From: Thermomonas flagellata
GTDB taxonomy: Bacteria; Pseudomonadota; Gammaproteobacteria; Xanthomonadales; Xanthomonadaceae
NCBI RefSeq assembly: GCF_022419185.1
Contig: NZ_JAJOZK010000004.1
Span: 124,001 to 188,000 of the forward strand
Reading direction: 5' to 3'
Length of the DNA: 64,000 bases
Shown here: positions 19,374 through 28,574 of the stretch, piece after piece
How positions within the stretch are numbered: the first letter of the stretch is position 1
How the letters are laid out: the number at the start of each line of letters is the position of its first letter
Notes under the pieces: generated by a model
The model's database searches: none
Seen by the model: the letters and a program-made list of their open reading frames with translations, nothing else
What the model was told of the DNA's origin: nothing
Made by a program: the position numbers and the translations under genes

Positions 19374-20527
19374 CAGAGTGGTTTTGCCGGGATCAGGCGC
19401 AGCGCCTCGAAGAAGAAGCCGGCGAGCGCCAGTTCCCCACCCATGGCCATCGCGGTCACCGAGGGCACGACCCAACGCATCGTCGCCCGCGGATCGAGTG
19501 CACCGTAATCCACACCGGCCCACAGCTGCAGCGCGTGCAGCGCCATCCCCAGCCCGGCCAGGAACAGCAGGCCCCCGGCGATCAGCGCGTGTTCCAGGGT
19601 GAAGCGTGCTGCCCAGCGCTCCTGCCCCGCATCGACGGGCAACCATCCGGCGCGCATCCCCAGAAATTTCGTGAATGCCGCCAGCAGGAGCATCTGGAAT
19701 CCCAGGATCATGCCAGCCCCGGCATAGGCCATGGTGTGGATGTCGAGTGCGACCCGGTGTGCCGCAATCAGGGCCATGGCGACGCCGCCGGCCGCAAACA
19801 GGATGCTGCCGGGCAGCAGGTACAGCCAGCGCGGGCTATAAAGCAACAGGAATTTCAGATGCCGCCAGCCGTCGCGCCAGGTGCGCAGGTGCGGCGGGCG
19901 TGAACGCCCGTCGGGAGAGAGGGTGACCGGGACTTCGGCGATGCGCAACCCGTGCAACCCGCTCTTCACGATCATTTCGCTGGCGAATTCCATCCCCGGC
20001 GTGCGCAGGCCCAGGCGTGCGATCGCCGCCTTGTCGAAGCCGCGCAGCCCGCAGTGGAAGTCACCGACCGGGATCCGGTAGAACAGCCGGCCGAGGAAGC
20101 TCAGGACCGGATTACCGAGGTATTTGTGCAGGAAGGGCATCGCACCCTTGGCGATCCCGCCGCGGAAGCGGTTGCCCATCACCAGTTCATGCCCCTCGCG
20201 GAGCTTGCCCAGAATCCCGTCCAACCGGGAGAAGTCGTAGCTGTCGTCGGCATCGCCCATGATCACGTAACGCCCGCGCGCAGCCGCGATCCCACCGATC
20301 AGCGCGGCGCCGTAGCCGCGCTCGGCGACTGCGACGACGCGCGCGCCCTCCCGCTCGGCGATCGCCTGCGAGCCGTCGCTGCTGCCGTTGTCGGCGATCA
20401 AGACCTCCCCGTCCACCCCGGCGCGGGCGAGGAAGGATCGGGCCTTGCGGACGCAGGTCGCCAGCGTCTCCGCCTCGTTGAGGCAGGGCATCAGGATGGT
20501 CAGTTCGAGGCTGTCGTCAGTCTGCAT
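19373..20527 (-). CDS. GtrB/DPM-like polyprenyl-phosphate sugar synthase
   Basis: The 384-residue protein has an N-terminal GT2 domain (TILMPCLNEAETLATCVRKA; VLIADNGSSDGSQAIAE; metal site MGDADDSYDFSRLD near residue 94; VMGNRFRGGIAKGAMP; DFHCGLRGF) and a C-terminal block of about four TM helices from residue 225 on. This architecture matches dolichyl/undecaprenyl-phosphate glucose or mannose synthases, which load one sugar from a nucleotide donor onto undecaprenyl phosphate. With GtrA-like flippases and GT-C proteins nearby it completes the logic of a Gtr-type modification system. The start MQTDDSLELT overlaps the upstream gene by 11 bp. Confidence 0.85.
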   Translation of the reverse strand: MQTDDSLELTILMPCLNEAETLATCVRKARSFLARAGVDGEVLIADNGSSDGSQAIAEREGARVVAVAERGYGAALIGGIAAARGRYVIMGDADDSYDFSRLDGILGKLREGHELVMGNRFRGGIAKGAMPFLHKYLGNPVLSFLGRLFYRIPVGDFHCGLRGFDKAAIARLGLRTPGMEFASEMIVKSGLHGLRIAEVPVTLSPDGRSRPPHLRTWRDGWRHLKFLLLYSPRWLYLLPGSILFAAGGVAMALIAAHRVALDIHTMAYAGAGMILGFQMLLLAAFTKFLGMRAGWLPVDAGQERWAARFTLEHALIAGGLLFLAGLGMALHALQLWAGVDYGALDPRATMRWVVPSVTAMAMGGELALAGFFFEALRLIPAKPL

Positions 20528-22187
20528 GGGAGGGCGTGTCGCGGGCGGCGGGGGCAGACCAGGTGGCGCCGCGTTCATCCGCGTGCTGCAGCGTGGCGTT
20601 GGGCGCCAGCTTCCGCACCAGCGCGCGATCCGCGGCGAAGTCGGTACCGACCATGCGCAGTACGTGCCCGCGGTCGGCGGGATAGTTGCGCACCAGATCC
20701 ATCGTATACAGGTTGGGGCGGTCGGCGACGAAGACATAGGACATGCCGTCGCCAGAGACCGGTGGCTGCATCGCGATGGCTTCGGAAATCGTGGCGCGCG
20801 TCGTCCACAGGAAGACCGGGGTGGCCAGCAGGCCGGCGGTCAGCGCGACCGCCGGCAGCGCGATCTTGCCAGGTGTGGCGCGGATGGCGGCGACCGCGGT
20901 GGCCACCGGGATCAGTCCCCAGGCCGGGTGCAGGTAGCGGTAGCCCCAGCCGTGCCCCTGGTCGAACGGGATGAAAAAATAAAACGCGAACATCAGGGCG
21001 AACGCCGCTAGCAGCAGGCGTTCGATCGCCGAGGCCGGCCGCTGCAGGCAAGCCAGCAGCACCAGCCCGGGCGCCGTCCAGATCAGGGTTTTCCAGAGGG
21101 CGTAGGCGCGTACCGTCAGCAGCGCCGGGGTCGGCAGCACGAACAGGCCGCCCAGCTTGTGTGTCCATGCTTCGATGAGCGTCAGGTGCTCGGTACCGGT
21201 GGACGCTTGGCGCAGCCCCATGGCGTCGGTCGCCAGCACCCAGCCGAGCAGCAACACCAGCAGCAGGGGCAGGTAGCCGAGCACGAGCGCGGGAAGGCGC
21301 CGGCGGCGCTGCGCATCCCATGCCAGCCACAGCAGGACCGGCAGTGCGAACAGCGCGTGCGGGACCGGATTGTGCAGCACCAGCGCCAGGCTGCCGACGG
21401 CGCCGGCCAGTGCCGCCGACTTGTGACTTGGCCGCAGCGCCAGCCACAGGAACAGCAGGTTGAGGGTCAGCAGCCCCGGCATCGCGTAGTAGGACAGCGT
21501 ATTGACCGTGTACTGCGGGCTGGCCAGTGCCGCCAGCATCGCCCAGCCGCGGGCCTGCGGCTGGCGGCTGGCCTGCACGGCCAGATCGCCCAGCAGCCAC
21601 AGCCCAAGCGCCCCGAACAGCGGGTTGAGCAGCCACTCGCCGCCGAACAGCGCCAACGGCGCCATCAGCAGGGCCAACCCCGGCCAATAGGCGGACGCGG
21701 CCTGTCCGGTCGCCGGGTTGACCAGGATGAACCAGCCCTGGAAGCCCTTCGGTACGACCCGGTCGAGCAGCGTCGGCGGGTAGCGGATCGCCAGTTCCCC
21801 ATCGGCGAAGATCCGCGCCTGCAGCACCGGTGCGTATTCGTCCATGGCCAGCGGAAAGCCCTGATAGACGATGCGCGCCAGCAGCGCCAATCCCATGAAT
21901 GCGACCACGCTGCCTGCGACCGGATGGCATGACAATTCGTCGGCGAGTCGCGCCGCTGCACGCCGTAGGCTCGGGATCAGAAGCGCAGCCAGCAGCGCCA
22001 CCAGCATCGCAAGGCCGTTGCCGACGTCGTTGTAGAACAGCAGCCGGTAGTAGATCAGGTAGTCGTGTGCGCCGAGGCCGGGTAGCCGTCCTAGCCACAG
22101 AGCCACGGGCGCCAGCGCCGCCAGGACGACGGTCAATGTCAGCAGACCGCGCGGCTGCCGGGTGGCGGTCGGGGCCGTAGTTGTCAC
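20517..22187 (-). CDS. Polytopic GT-C-like (PMT/ArnT-type) membrane glycosyltransferase
   Basis: The 556-residue protein has about 11-12 TM helices and the first-loop pattern of GT39/ArnT-like enzymes: FPLAMDEYAPVLQARIFADGELAIRYPP, where the acidic DEY and the ARI-ADGEL segment are typical of lipid-sugar-dependent transferases. A C-terminal soluble tail of about 90 residues contains YVFVADRPNLYTMDLV. It is unrelated in its motifs to the tandem GT-C pair further down. A GTG at 22187, one base after the stop of the flavoprotein gene and with GGAG upstream, is preferred; an in-frame ATG at 22217 would add 10 residues. Acceptor unknown; the pilin or a lipid-linked glycan are candidates. Confidence 0.75.
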   Translation of the reverse strand: MTTTAPTATRQPRGLLTLTVVLAALAPVALWLGRLPGLGAHDYLIYYRLLFYNDVGNGLAMLVALLAALLIPSLRRAAARLADELSCHPVAGSVVAFMGLALLARIVYQGFPLAMDEYAPVLQARIFADGELAIRYPPTLLDRVVPKGFQGWFILVNPATGQAASAYWPGLALLMAPLALFGGEWLLNPLFGALGLWLLGDLAVQASRQPQARGWAMLAALASPQYTVNTLSYYAMPGLLTLNLLFLWLALRPSHKSAALAGAVGSLALVLHNPVPHALFALPVLLWLAWDAQRRRRLPALVLGYLPLLLVLLLGWVLATDAMGLRQASTGTEHLTLIEAWTHKLGGLFVLPTPALLTVRAYALWKTLIWTAPGLVLLACLQRPASAIERLLLAAFALMFAFYFFIPFDQGHGWGYRYLHPAWGLIPVATAVAAIRATPGKIALPAVALTAGLLATPVFLWTTRATISEAIAMQPPVSGDGMSYVFVADRPNLYTMDLVRNYPADRGHVLRMVGTDFAADRALVRKLAPNATLQHADERGATWSAPAARDTPSHAD

Positions 22188-22188
22188 G

Positions 22189-23727
22189 TCAGGACTTCTC
22201 CTCGTGGTACTCGTCATCCACGTTGATCGCCCAGATCGCGGCCTTGTCCACCTGGCCGCTGGCGATCTGCCGCGCCGCCTCGCGCGCGGTCAGCATGGAA
22301 TGGTCCTGGTTGTTGTAGCGGTGCATGCCGTTGCGGCCGATCAGGAACAGATTGGGGATGGCATCCAGCGCGGCTTGCAGCTCGCCGAAGCGGGCATAGG
22401 CCTCGCCGAAATAGCCGGGATAGGCTTTTGGCACGCGCAGCACGACCGCGTCCAGCGGACGGTCTGCTTGCACCAGGCCGATCTGCACCATTTCCCGGTG
22501 GGCCAGCGCCTGCAGCGCGGTATCGTCCATCCGCCACAGCGGATCCTGTTCCCGGCAGAAGAATTCCAGCCCCATCCAGACGGTGTCCGGGTCGGCGACC
22601 AGGTACGGGCTCCAGTTGTTGAAAACCTGCACCCGCCCGACGTTGACCCCGGGTTCCTGGATATAGATCCAGTTGTCTGCCAAGGGGCGCGGCAGCGCTG
22701 AGCGCGGATAGAGCAGGCCGACGGTGATGAAGTCGCGGTAGGACAGTCCGCGTGCGATCGCGTGCACCTCCGGCGGGAAGGCATCGCCGGCGGCGGCCAC
22801 CAGTTCCTGGATGGGCATGGTGGACAGCAGGTGCGTGCAGGGCAGGCGATGCTCCTGCCCATCGCGGTCGCGGTAGCGCACGGCGGCCACACGTCCGTCT
22901 TCCAGTTCGATCGCGGTGGCCCGGCTCTGCATCAGCAACCGTCCGCCCTGGGCCTGGAAACGGCGGGCCGCGGTTTCCCACATCTGGCCCGGGCCGTATT
23001 TGGGATACAGGAAGCTTTCGATCAGCGAGGTCTGCTCGGCCTTGCCGCCCAATCCGAGCATTTTCTTCAGGGCATGAGCGATGGCCTTGGTGACCGACAG
23101 GCTCTTGATCCGCTGCGCGCCCCAGGCCGCGCTGATCTCGCTGCAAGGCACGCCCCAGACCTTCTCGGTGTATTCCTTGAAGAACTGCCGGTACAGGCGC
23201 TGGCCGAAGCGGTTGATCAGGAAATCCTCGAGCGAGGCTTCCGGCTTGCGCGGGCGCAGGCGCGCCCAGACGTAGCTCAGCCCGAAGGTGAAGGTCTTCC
23301 ACGGCCCGAGCTTGAGCAGGGTGTCCGGATTGAGCTTGAGCGGATAGTCGAAGAAGCGGCGGTTGAAGTAGATGCGCGACAGCCGGCTGCGCACCAGCAG
23401 CACATCATGGTCGGATTCAGAGGCGGTGCCGGCCGGTACGTCGGCACTCGCGCCCTGGTAGCGCAGTTCGCGCGCCGCGGCGGGATCGGCGGGGGCCGCC
23501 ACCGGCAGCAATGCCCGCCACCAGTCCATCACCCAGTCGGATTTGGAGAAGAAGCGGTGGCCGCCGATATCGATGCGGTTGCCGTGGTGGACGACAGTGC
23601 GCGAGATGCCGCCGACCTGGGTGTCGGCCTCGAGCACGGTGACATCGTGGATGCCGGCGGCTTGCAGTTCGAGCGCGGCGGTCAGGCCGGCCGGGCCGGC
23701 GCCGATGATGACGACGGCAGGGGTCAA
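22189..23727 (-). CDS. FAD-dependent oxidoreductase, UGM/HemY-like
   Basis: A 512-residue flavoprotein with an N-terminal Rossmann dinucleotide motif ([21 protein letters not shown]), then [15 protein letters not shown] and [15 protein letters not shown]. The GGHRFF signature is shared with UDP-galactopyranose mutase and COG1232 enzymes. Later are [21 protein letters not shown] and a C-terminal FAD motif ([20 protein letters not shown]). At 512 residues it is longer than classical UGM (about 370-390), so it may be a sugar or lipid oxidoreductase rather than a mutase. It probably prepares an unusual sugar for the island. The start is TTG, overlapping the gtrA-like stop in TTGA with GGAG eight bases upstream. 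Confidence 0.8.
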   Translation of the reverse strand: MTPAVVIIGAGPAGLTAALELQAAGIHDVTVLEADTQVGGISRTVVHHGNRIDIGGHRFFSKSDWVMDWWRALLPVAAPADPAAARELRYQGASADVPAGTASESDHDVLLVRSRLSRIYFNRRFFDYPLKLNPDTLLKLGPWKTFTFGLSYVWARLRPRKPEASLEDFLINRFGQRLYRQFFKEYTEKVWGVPCSEISAAWGAQRIKSLSVTKAIAHALKKMLGLGGKAEQTSLIESFLYPKYGPGQMWETAARRFQAQGGRLLMQSRATAIELEDGRVAAVRYRDRDGQEHRLPCTHLLSTMPIQELVAAAGDAFPPEVHAIARGLSYRDFITVGLLYPRSALPRPLADNWIYIQEPGVNVGRVQVFNNWSPYLVADPDTVWMGLEFFCREQDPLWRMDDTALQALAHREMVQIGLVQADRPLDAVVLRVPKAYPGYFGEAYARFGELQAALDAIPNLFLIGRNGMHRYNNQDHSMLTAREAARQIASGQVDKAAIWAINVDDEYHEEKS

Positions 23728-24149
23728 GCAGCGGTCTCCGGGGCGGTCGCGAAGCGGCGGCGGGCGAACAGCAGGCTGCGGCGGACGCCGTAGTTGAAGG
23801 CGAAGGTGACCACTGCCGCGGCCAGCTTGACCGCTTCCGGAAGCAGGTGCAGCTCGGTCACGCCGACCCACAGTACGGCCTGGGTGACGCCGAGGCCGGC
23901 GATCCCGATCGCGACGAACCCGAGGAACTCCAGCGCCGGCACACGCGCGAAGGCGCGCTCGCGGAACACCCAGCGGATGCTCAGCCAGTAGGCGACCACA
24001 GCGCCGACCACGAACCCCAGGGTCGCCGACCAGGCCAGGCTCAGCCCGAACAGGCGCAGGCTGGCCGACAGCGTCGCGGTGTCGGCGATGAGCGCCAGCA
24101 GCGAGGCCAGGAAGTAGCGCAGCAGTTCGGCGGGCAGGCGGCGGGTCAT
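23724..24149 (-). CDS. GtrA-like membrane protein (second copy)
   Basis: The 141-residue protein is almost entirely four hydrophobic helices ([80 protein letters not shown]) and carries the family loop RWVFRER after helix 2 and a basic C-terminus. GtrA proteins are proposed flippases for polyprenyl-phosphate sugars. It is the first gene of the island, 88 bp after the second pilin, with no strong terminator between, so it could be transcribed with that pilin. It differs from the 179-residue GtrA-like protein at 16.6-17.2 kb, so two lipid-linked donors may be handled. Confidence 0.82.
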   Translation of the reverse strand: MTRRLPAELLRYFLASLLALIADTATLSASLRLFGLSLAWSATLGFVVGAVVAYWLSIRWVFRERAFARVPALEFLGFVAIGIAGLGVTQAVLWVGVTELHLLPEAVKLAAAVVTFAFNYGVRRSLLFARRRFATAPETAA

Positions 24150-24237
24150 CGCGGCAGTCTAAGCCGGCAGCGCGGGCGCTGTCCTGCATCCCCTGCGCAT
24201 TTCTCAGGAGGCCGCAGCGTGCTGGGTGCTGGGCCCC

Positions 24238-24594
24238 TCAGACCGAGGGCGTCAACGAGCAGTTGGTGGTATCGGCCTTGCAGATGGTCGAGGCGGTGCC
24301 GGGGGCGCGGGGCGTGAAGGTGATGGTCGCACCGCTGGCCACCGCCGCCGAGTCGATGGTGCCGGTCATCGAGGCGCAGGCCCTGTTGGCCGGCGCCGGG
24401 AAGCCCGAGTACTGCCCGATCACCGCCGCCACCGCCTGGTTCATGTAGGCCTTGGCCTCCGCGTTGCAGGCGCCCTCGGCGGCGCGGATGCGGTAGTTGT
24501 TGTAGGCCGGCAGCGCGATGGCGGCCAGGATGGCGATGATCGCGACCACGATCATCAGTTCGATCAGGGTGAAGCCGCGGTTGCGTGCGTGCAT
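24238..24594 (-). CDS. pilA: Type IV major pilin, copy 2
   Basis: Type IVa prepilin of 118 residues. The short basic leader MHARNRG is followed by the PilD cleavage site [11 protein letters not shown], with Glu at mature position 5, and a 25-residue hydrophobic helix that anchors the subunit. The C-terminal half has four cysteines; the last two (ICKADTTNC) form the expected D-region loop, and the tail SLTPSV is Ser/Thr-rich. The first 50 or so codons are almost identical at DNA level to the adjacent pilin. The start ATG has GGAGGGGG nearby, and a sigma-54 promoter motif lies about 45 bp upstream. Whether both pilins are major subunits cannot be told from sequence. Confidence 0.93.
   Translation of the reverse strand: MHARNRGFTLIELMIVVAIIAILAAIALPAYNNYRIRAAEGACNAEAKAYMNQAVAAVIGQYSGFPAPANRACASMTGTIDSAAVASGATITFTPRAPGTASTICKADTTNCSLTPSV
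24484..24577 (-). repeat. 94-bp identical block, pilin copy 2
   Basis: This stretch coding for the prepilin cleavage site, hydrophobic helix and start of the globular domain is base-for-base identical to 25033-25126 in the neighbouring pilin. Synonymous sites are identical too, while the flanking codons differ. Confidence 0.9.
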
Positions 24595-24636
24595 GCTTAT
24601 CCCCCTCCGGCGGTCATGCTGGGTGTAATTTTTCAC

Positions 24637-24651
24637 GCAAGCTCCGCGCCA
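24637..24651 (-). promoter_or_regulatory. Sigma-54 promoter of the second pilin
   Basis: On the minus strand TGGC-N7-TTGC (-24 GG and -12 GC separated by ten bases) matches the RpoN consensus, apart from the -24 AC. Transcription would start near 24625, about 30 bases before the ATG. Confidence 0.65.
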
Positions 24652-24733
24652 ACTCCGGAGGTGAGTTTCGACCCGGTGCGCGGCCTGTGACGGGATGCGC
24701 GATTCGTCTCTGGCGTGTTTGGCGGTGCGCTGC

Positions 24734-24763
24734 AAAAAAGAACCCCTCGCGAGGAGGGGTTCT
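24734..24763 (-). terminator. Rho-independent terminator of the first pilin
   Basis: Read on the minus strand, a 10-bp perfect stem AGAACCCCTC/GAGGGGTTCT with a 5-base loop is followed by a run of T (the plus strand shows AAAAAA). It starts about 23 bases after the stop of the upstream pilin and separates it from the second pilin. Confidence 0.92.
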
Positions 24764-24786
24764 GGAAGCGATAGTCCGCGAGGTGG

Positions 24787-25140
24787 TTAGACCGACGGGG
24801 TCATCGAGCAGGTGGCGGAATCCGCCTGGCAGACGGTCGAGGCCACGCCCGGCGACTTCGGGGTGAAGCTGATCGTCGCGCTGCTGGTCACCTGGGCCGA
24901 GGTCAGGGCCGCGGTCGGCGCGGTGCAGGCCTTGGCCGGCGGGGCCGGGATGGTGGAGAACTGCGAGACCACCGCGGCCACGGCCGAGTTCATGTAGGCC
25001 TTGGCCTCGGCCTGGCAGGCGCCCTCGGCCGAGCGGATGCGGTAGTTGTTGTAGGCCGGCAGCGCGATGGCGGCCAGGATGGCGATGATCGCGACCACGA
25101 TCATCAGTTCGATCAGGGTGAAGCCGGACTGCTTCTTCAT
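24787..25140 (-). CDS. pilA: Type IV major pilin, copy 1
   Basis: Type IVa prepilin of 117 residues with leader MKKQSG, cleavage site [11 protein letters not shown] and mature Glu5, then an alpha-1 helix identical to that of the second pilin ([11 protein letters not shown]). Four cysteines; the distal pair VCQADSATC closes the D-region loop before the tail SMTPSV. A strong GGGGAG precedes the ATG. It has its own terminator and its own sigma-54 promoter, the better of the two motifs, so it is likely the main PilR-controlled pilin. A longer in-frame start at 25179 exists but would add an unlikely leader. Confidence 0.95.
   Translation of the reverse strand: MKKQSGFTLIELMIVVAIIAILAAIALPAYNNYRIRSAEGACQAEAKAYMNSAVAAVVSQFSTIPAPPAKACTAPTAALTSAQVTSSATISFTPKSPGVASTVCQADSATCSMTPSV
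25033..25126 (-). repeat. 94-bp identical block, pilin copy 1
   Basis: Identical to 24484-24577 in the tandem pilin; covers the prepilin cleavage site and hydrophobic helix. Confidence 0.9.
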
Positions 25141-25246
25141 GGTGGAAACTCCCCTAGGGTTGGAGGTGTGAAGTGCCACGCGCCCATAGGTGCACTCGCT
25201 GGTCCTTCAACGCTGCGGCGTCTGGGAGCGTGCATCGAGCATACAC

Positions 25247-25261
25247 GCAGGATGTGTGCCA
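25247..25261 (-). promoter_or_regulatory. Sigma-54 promoter of the first pilin
   Basis: On the minus strand TGGCAC-N5-CTGC keeps the invariant -24 GG and -12 GC with ten bases between. The predicted transcript starts near 25235, giving a leader of about 95 bases. PilR, a sigma-54 activator, is encoded just upstream. Confidence 0.7.
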
Positions 25262-25337
25262 TGAGCGGCCAGCCGGGTGGCGCGACGGGTTTTGCCGGAC
25301 GGGTTCACGCTTCCTGCGGTATGCGAAGCGACAGCGT

Positions 25338-25370
25338 GCCAATTTGCGTCACTCTTTGACGCAAATTGGC
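25338..25370. promoter_or_regulatory. Perfect 14-bp inverted repeat between pilR and pilA
   Basis: GCCAATTTGCGTCA and its exact complement flank a 5-base spacer. The centre lies about 120 bp upstream of the predicted pilin transcription start, where sigma-54 activators usually bind, and 17-49 bases after the pilR stop codon. No T-run follows on either strand, so an operator is preferred over a terminator, but transcribed RNA would also form a strong hairpin. Confidence 0.6.
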
Positions 25371-25386
25371 AATCGTTGCCAGCCGT

Positions 25387-26799
<1,413 letters not shown>

Positions 26800-26844
26800 G
26801 GAGCGTCACCATACCGGGCCGGCTGGCGGCCCGCCAGCCCCCGC

Positions 26845-28449
26845 TCAGGCCGGGGCCAGCACCCGCGCCGGCGAGACCAGCCGGATCCGGAAGCAGGCGC
26901 CGCCGCCGGGCAGGGGCACGTAGTCCAGGCGGGCCTGGTTGGCCAGGCACAGCTCGCGGGCGATGTACAGCCCGAGCCCGGTCCCGTGCGGGGAGGTGGT
27001 GTGGAACGGCTTGAACAACTGGGCGGCGACCGCCTCCGGGATGCCGGGGCCGCGGTCGGCCACGTCCACCAGCGGGGTGCCGTCCGGATCGGCGTGCGCG
27101 CGCACCGCCACCCGCGCCGGCTGCCCCGGCAGGCGGCCGTAGGTGAGGGCGTTCTGCACCAGCGCGGTCAGCACCTGCTGCAGCTGGCGGCGGTCGACCA
27201 GGCCCAGCAGCGGGGTCGGCGGGGCCACGGCGTCCAGCTGGTCGCCGTCCAGCGGATGGCACTGCAGGTACTCGGCCACGAACTGGCGCACCAGCTCGCC
27301 CAGCTCGACGTGCTCCGGCCGCGCCGGCTCGCGCCGGGCCAGGCCCAGCACGTTCTCGACGATGCCGTTCATGCGCTGGGTCTGCTGCAGGATGATCTCC
27401 AGCAGGCGGCGGTCGGCGGCCGGGATGTCGGGCGACTCCTCCATCAGCTGGGTGGCGTAGGTGATCGCCGCCAGCGGGTTGCGGATCTCGTGCGCGAGGC
27501 TGGCCGCGAACCGGCCGAGGGTGGCCAGGGTCAGCGACTCGGCGCGCTGGGTGGCGATCCGGGTGTCGTCTAGGAACACCAGCGCCTGCTCGCCGCCGGC
27601 CTGCAGGCGGGCGAAGCGCGGCACCACGTCCGGCAGCCCGGAGGCCAGTTGCAGCGGCGAGGCGTCCTCGCGGCCCTCGGCCCGCCATTGGCGCAGGCGG
27701 GTCTCCAGGGCTGGGGCGGCCTGCGCCAGCGGGCGGCCCTCCAGCACTTGGCTGCCCAGCAGCAGCGCGGCGGCCTCGTTGGCCAGCCGCACCTGGCCGG
27801 CGGCGTCCACCAGCAGCACCCCGGTGCGCATGCGGCGGATGATCAGCTCGTTGACCTGGGCCAGATCCGCAACCTGGCTGCCGCGCTGCGCGGCCAGCGC
27901 CTCCGCGGCCTGCAGCTGGCGGCCGAGGAGGTGGGTCAGGGTCGCCATCGCCAGGTAGCTGACCGAGAACATCGACAGCTCGGCCAGCGAATGGGTCGGC
28001 GTCAGATCGGTCAGCAGCGCCCAGCCGTACTCGAGCGCGAACCCGAGGCTGGCCAGCGCGGCCACCGCCAGCGCGGTGCGCAGCGGCAGCAGCAGCGCGC
28101 TGGCGCCGACGTTGAACAGCAGCATCATCGCGATGCCGGCGCTGGATTCGGGCAGCGCGTGCATCGCCAGCACCGCGGCGGCGATGTCGATCAGCACGCC
28201 GCGCTGCGCCTGGGCGCCGATCCGGCCGTGGCGGCCGCTGAGGAACAGCAGTGTCGCCGCCAGCAGGTAGCCGGCGGCGACCCCCATCGCCAGGCGCGGG
28301 TCGCGCGGCGGCGCCAGCAGCACCTGGGCCGGCCCGAACACGACCAGGCACAGCAGTGCTGCCTCGAGCAGCCGGTACAGGGTCAGGTAGTACAGCTCGC
28401 GGCGCTGGGTGGCGGGGCTGCGGACGAGGGCGGTCAGGCGCGCGAGCAT
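26845..28449 (-). CDS. pilS: Sensor histidine kinase PilS
   Basis: Membrane histidine kinase of 534 residues that phosphorylates PilR in response to pilin levels in the membrane (known for Pseudomonas). Six hydrophobic segments occupy residues 20-180. A PAS-like domain follows (GVLLVDAAGQVRLANEAAALLLG), then the dimerisation/phosphotransfer H-box SLAHEIRNPL with H320, the N-box (VLTALVQNALTYG), DVADRGPGIPEAV and the G2 box HGTGLGLYIAREL. A CATACT box ends exactly six bases before the ATG, which predicts a leaderless mRNA. It is divergent from sucC. Confidence 0.95.
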   Translation of the reverse strand: MLARLTALVRSPATQRRELYYLTLYRLLEAALLCLVVFGPAQVLLAPPRDPRLAMGVAAGYLLAATLLFLSGRHGRIGAQAQRGVLIDIAAAVLAMHALPESSAGIAMMLLFNVGASALLLPLRTALAVAALASLGFALEYGWALLTDLTPTHSLAELSMFSVSYLAMATLTHLLGRQLQAAEALAAQRGSQVADLAQVNELIIRRMRTGVLLVDAAGQVRLANEAAALLLGSQVLEGRPLAQAAPALETRLRQWRAEGREDASPLQLASGLPDVVPRFARLQAGGEQALVFLDDTRIATQRAESLTLATLGRFAASLAHEIRNPLAAITYATQLMEESPDIPAADRRLLEIILQQTQRMNGIVENVLGLARREPARPEHVELGELVRQFVAEYLQCHPLDGDQLDAVAPPTPLLGLVDRRQLQQVLTALVQNALTYGRLPGQPARVAVRAHADPDGTPLVDVADRGPGIPEAVAAQLFKPFHTTSPHGTGLGLYIARELCLANQARLDYVPLPGGGACFRIRLVSPARVLAPA

Positions 28450-28455
28450 GCCGGC

Positions 28456-28461
28456 AGTATG
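28456..28461 (-). promoter_or_regulatory. Putative -10 element of pilS (leaderless spacing)
   Basis: CATACT on the minus strand is separated from the pilS ATG by the six bases GCCGGC, the same spacer sequence as at ruvB. No Shine-Dalgarno sequence fits between. Confidence 0.4.
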
Positions 28462-28503
28462 CGGCAGCCCCGGTGCGCGCCGGCATGATGCATCGCAACA
28501 CGA

Positions 28504-28509
28504 TACACT
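28504..28509 (+). promoter_or_regulatory. Possible -10 element upstream of sucC
   Basis: TACACT (in GATACACTT) lies 65 bases before the sucC start in the pilS-sucC divergent region. No good -35 is visible. Confidence 0.3.
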
Positions 28510-28574
28510 TGTCTGTCTGTGCGCGGCGGCCTGCGCCGCCGGCGCGGTTCCCTTCCCTGAAGCGCGGGTGATCC

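Noticed and set aside
12511-24149. Complete O-antigen (Wzx/Wzy) cluster or TfpW-type D-arabinofuranose pathway
   Set aside because: There is no Wzx flippase, Wzy polymerase, chain-length regulator, nucleotide-sugar dehydratase, DprE1/DprE2 or UbiA-like gene in the window; a Gtr-like transfer system fits better.
25338-25370. The pilR-pilA dyad as an ordinary intrinsic terminator
   Set aside because: No T-run follows the stem on either strand, unlike the clear terminator at 24734-24763; kept as a regulatory dyad, with termination as an alternative.
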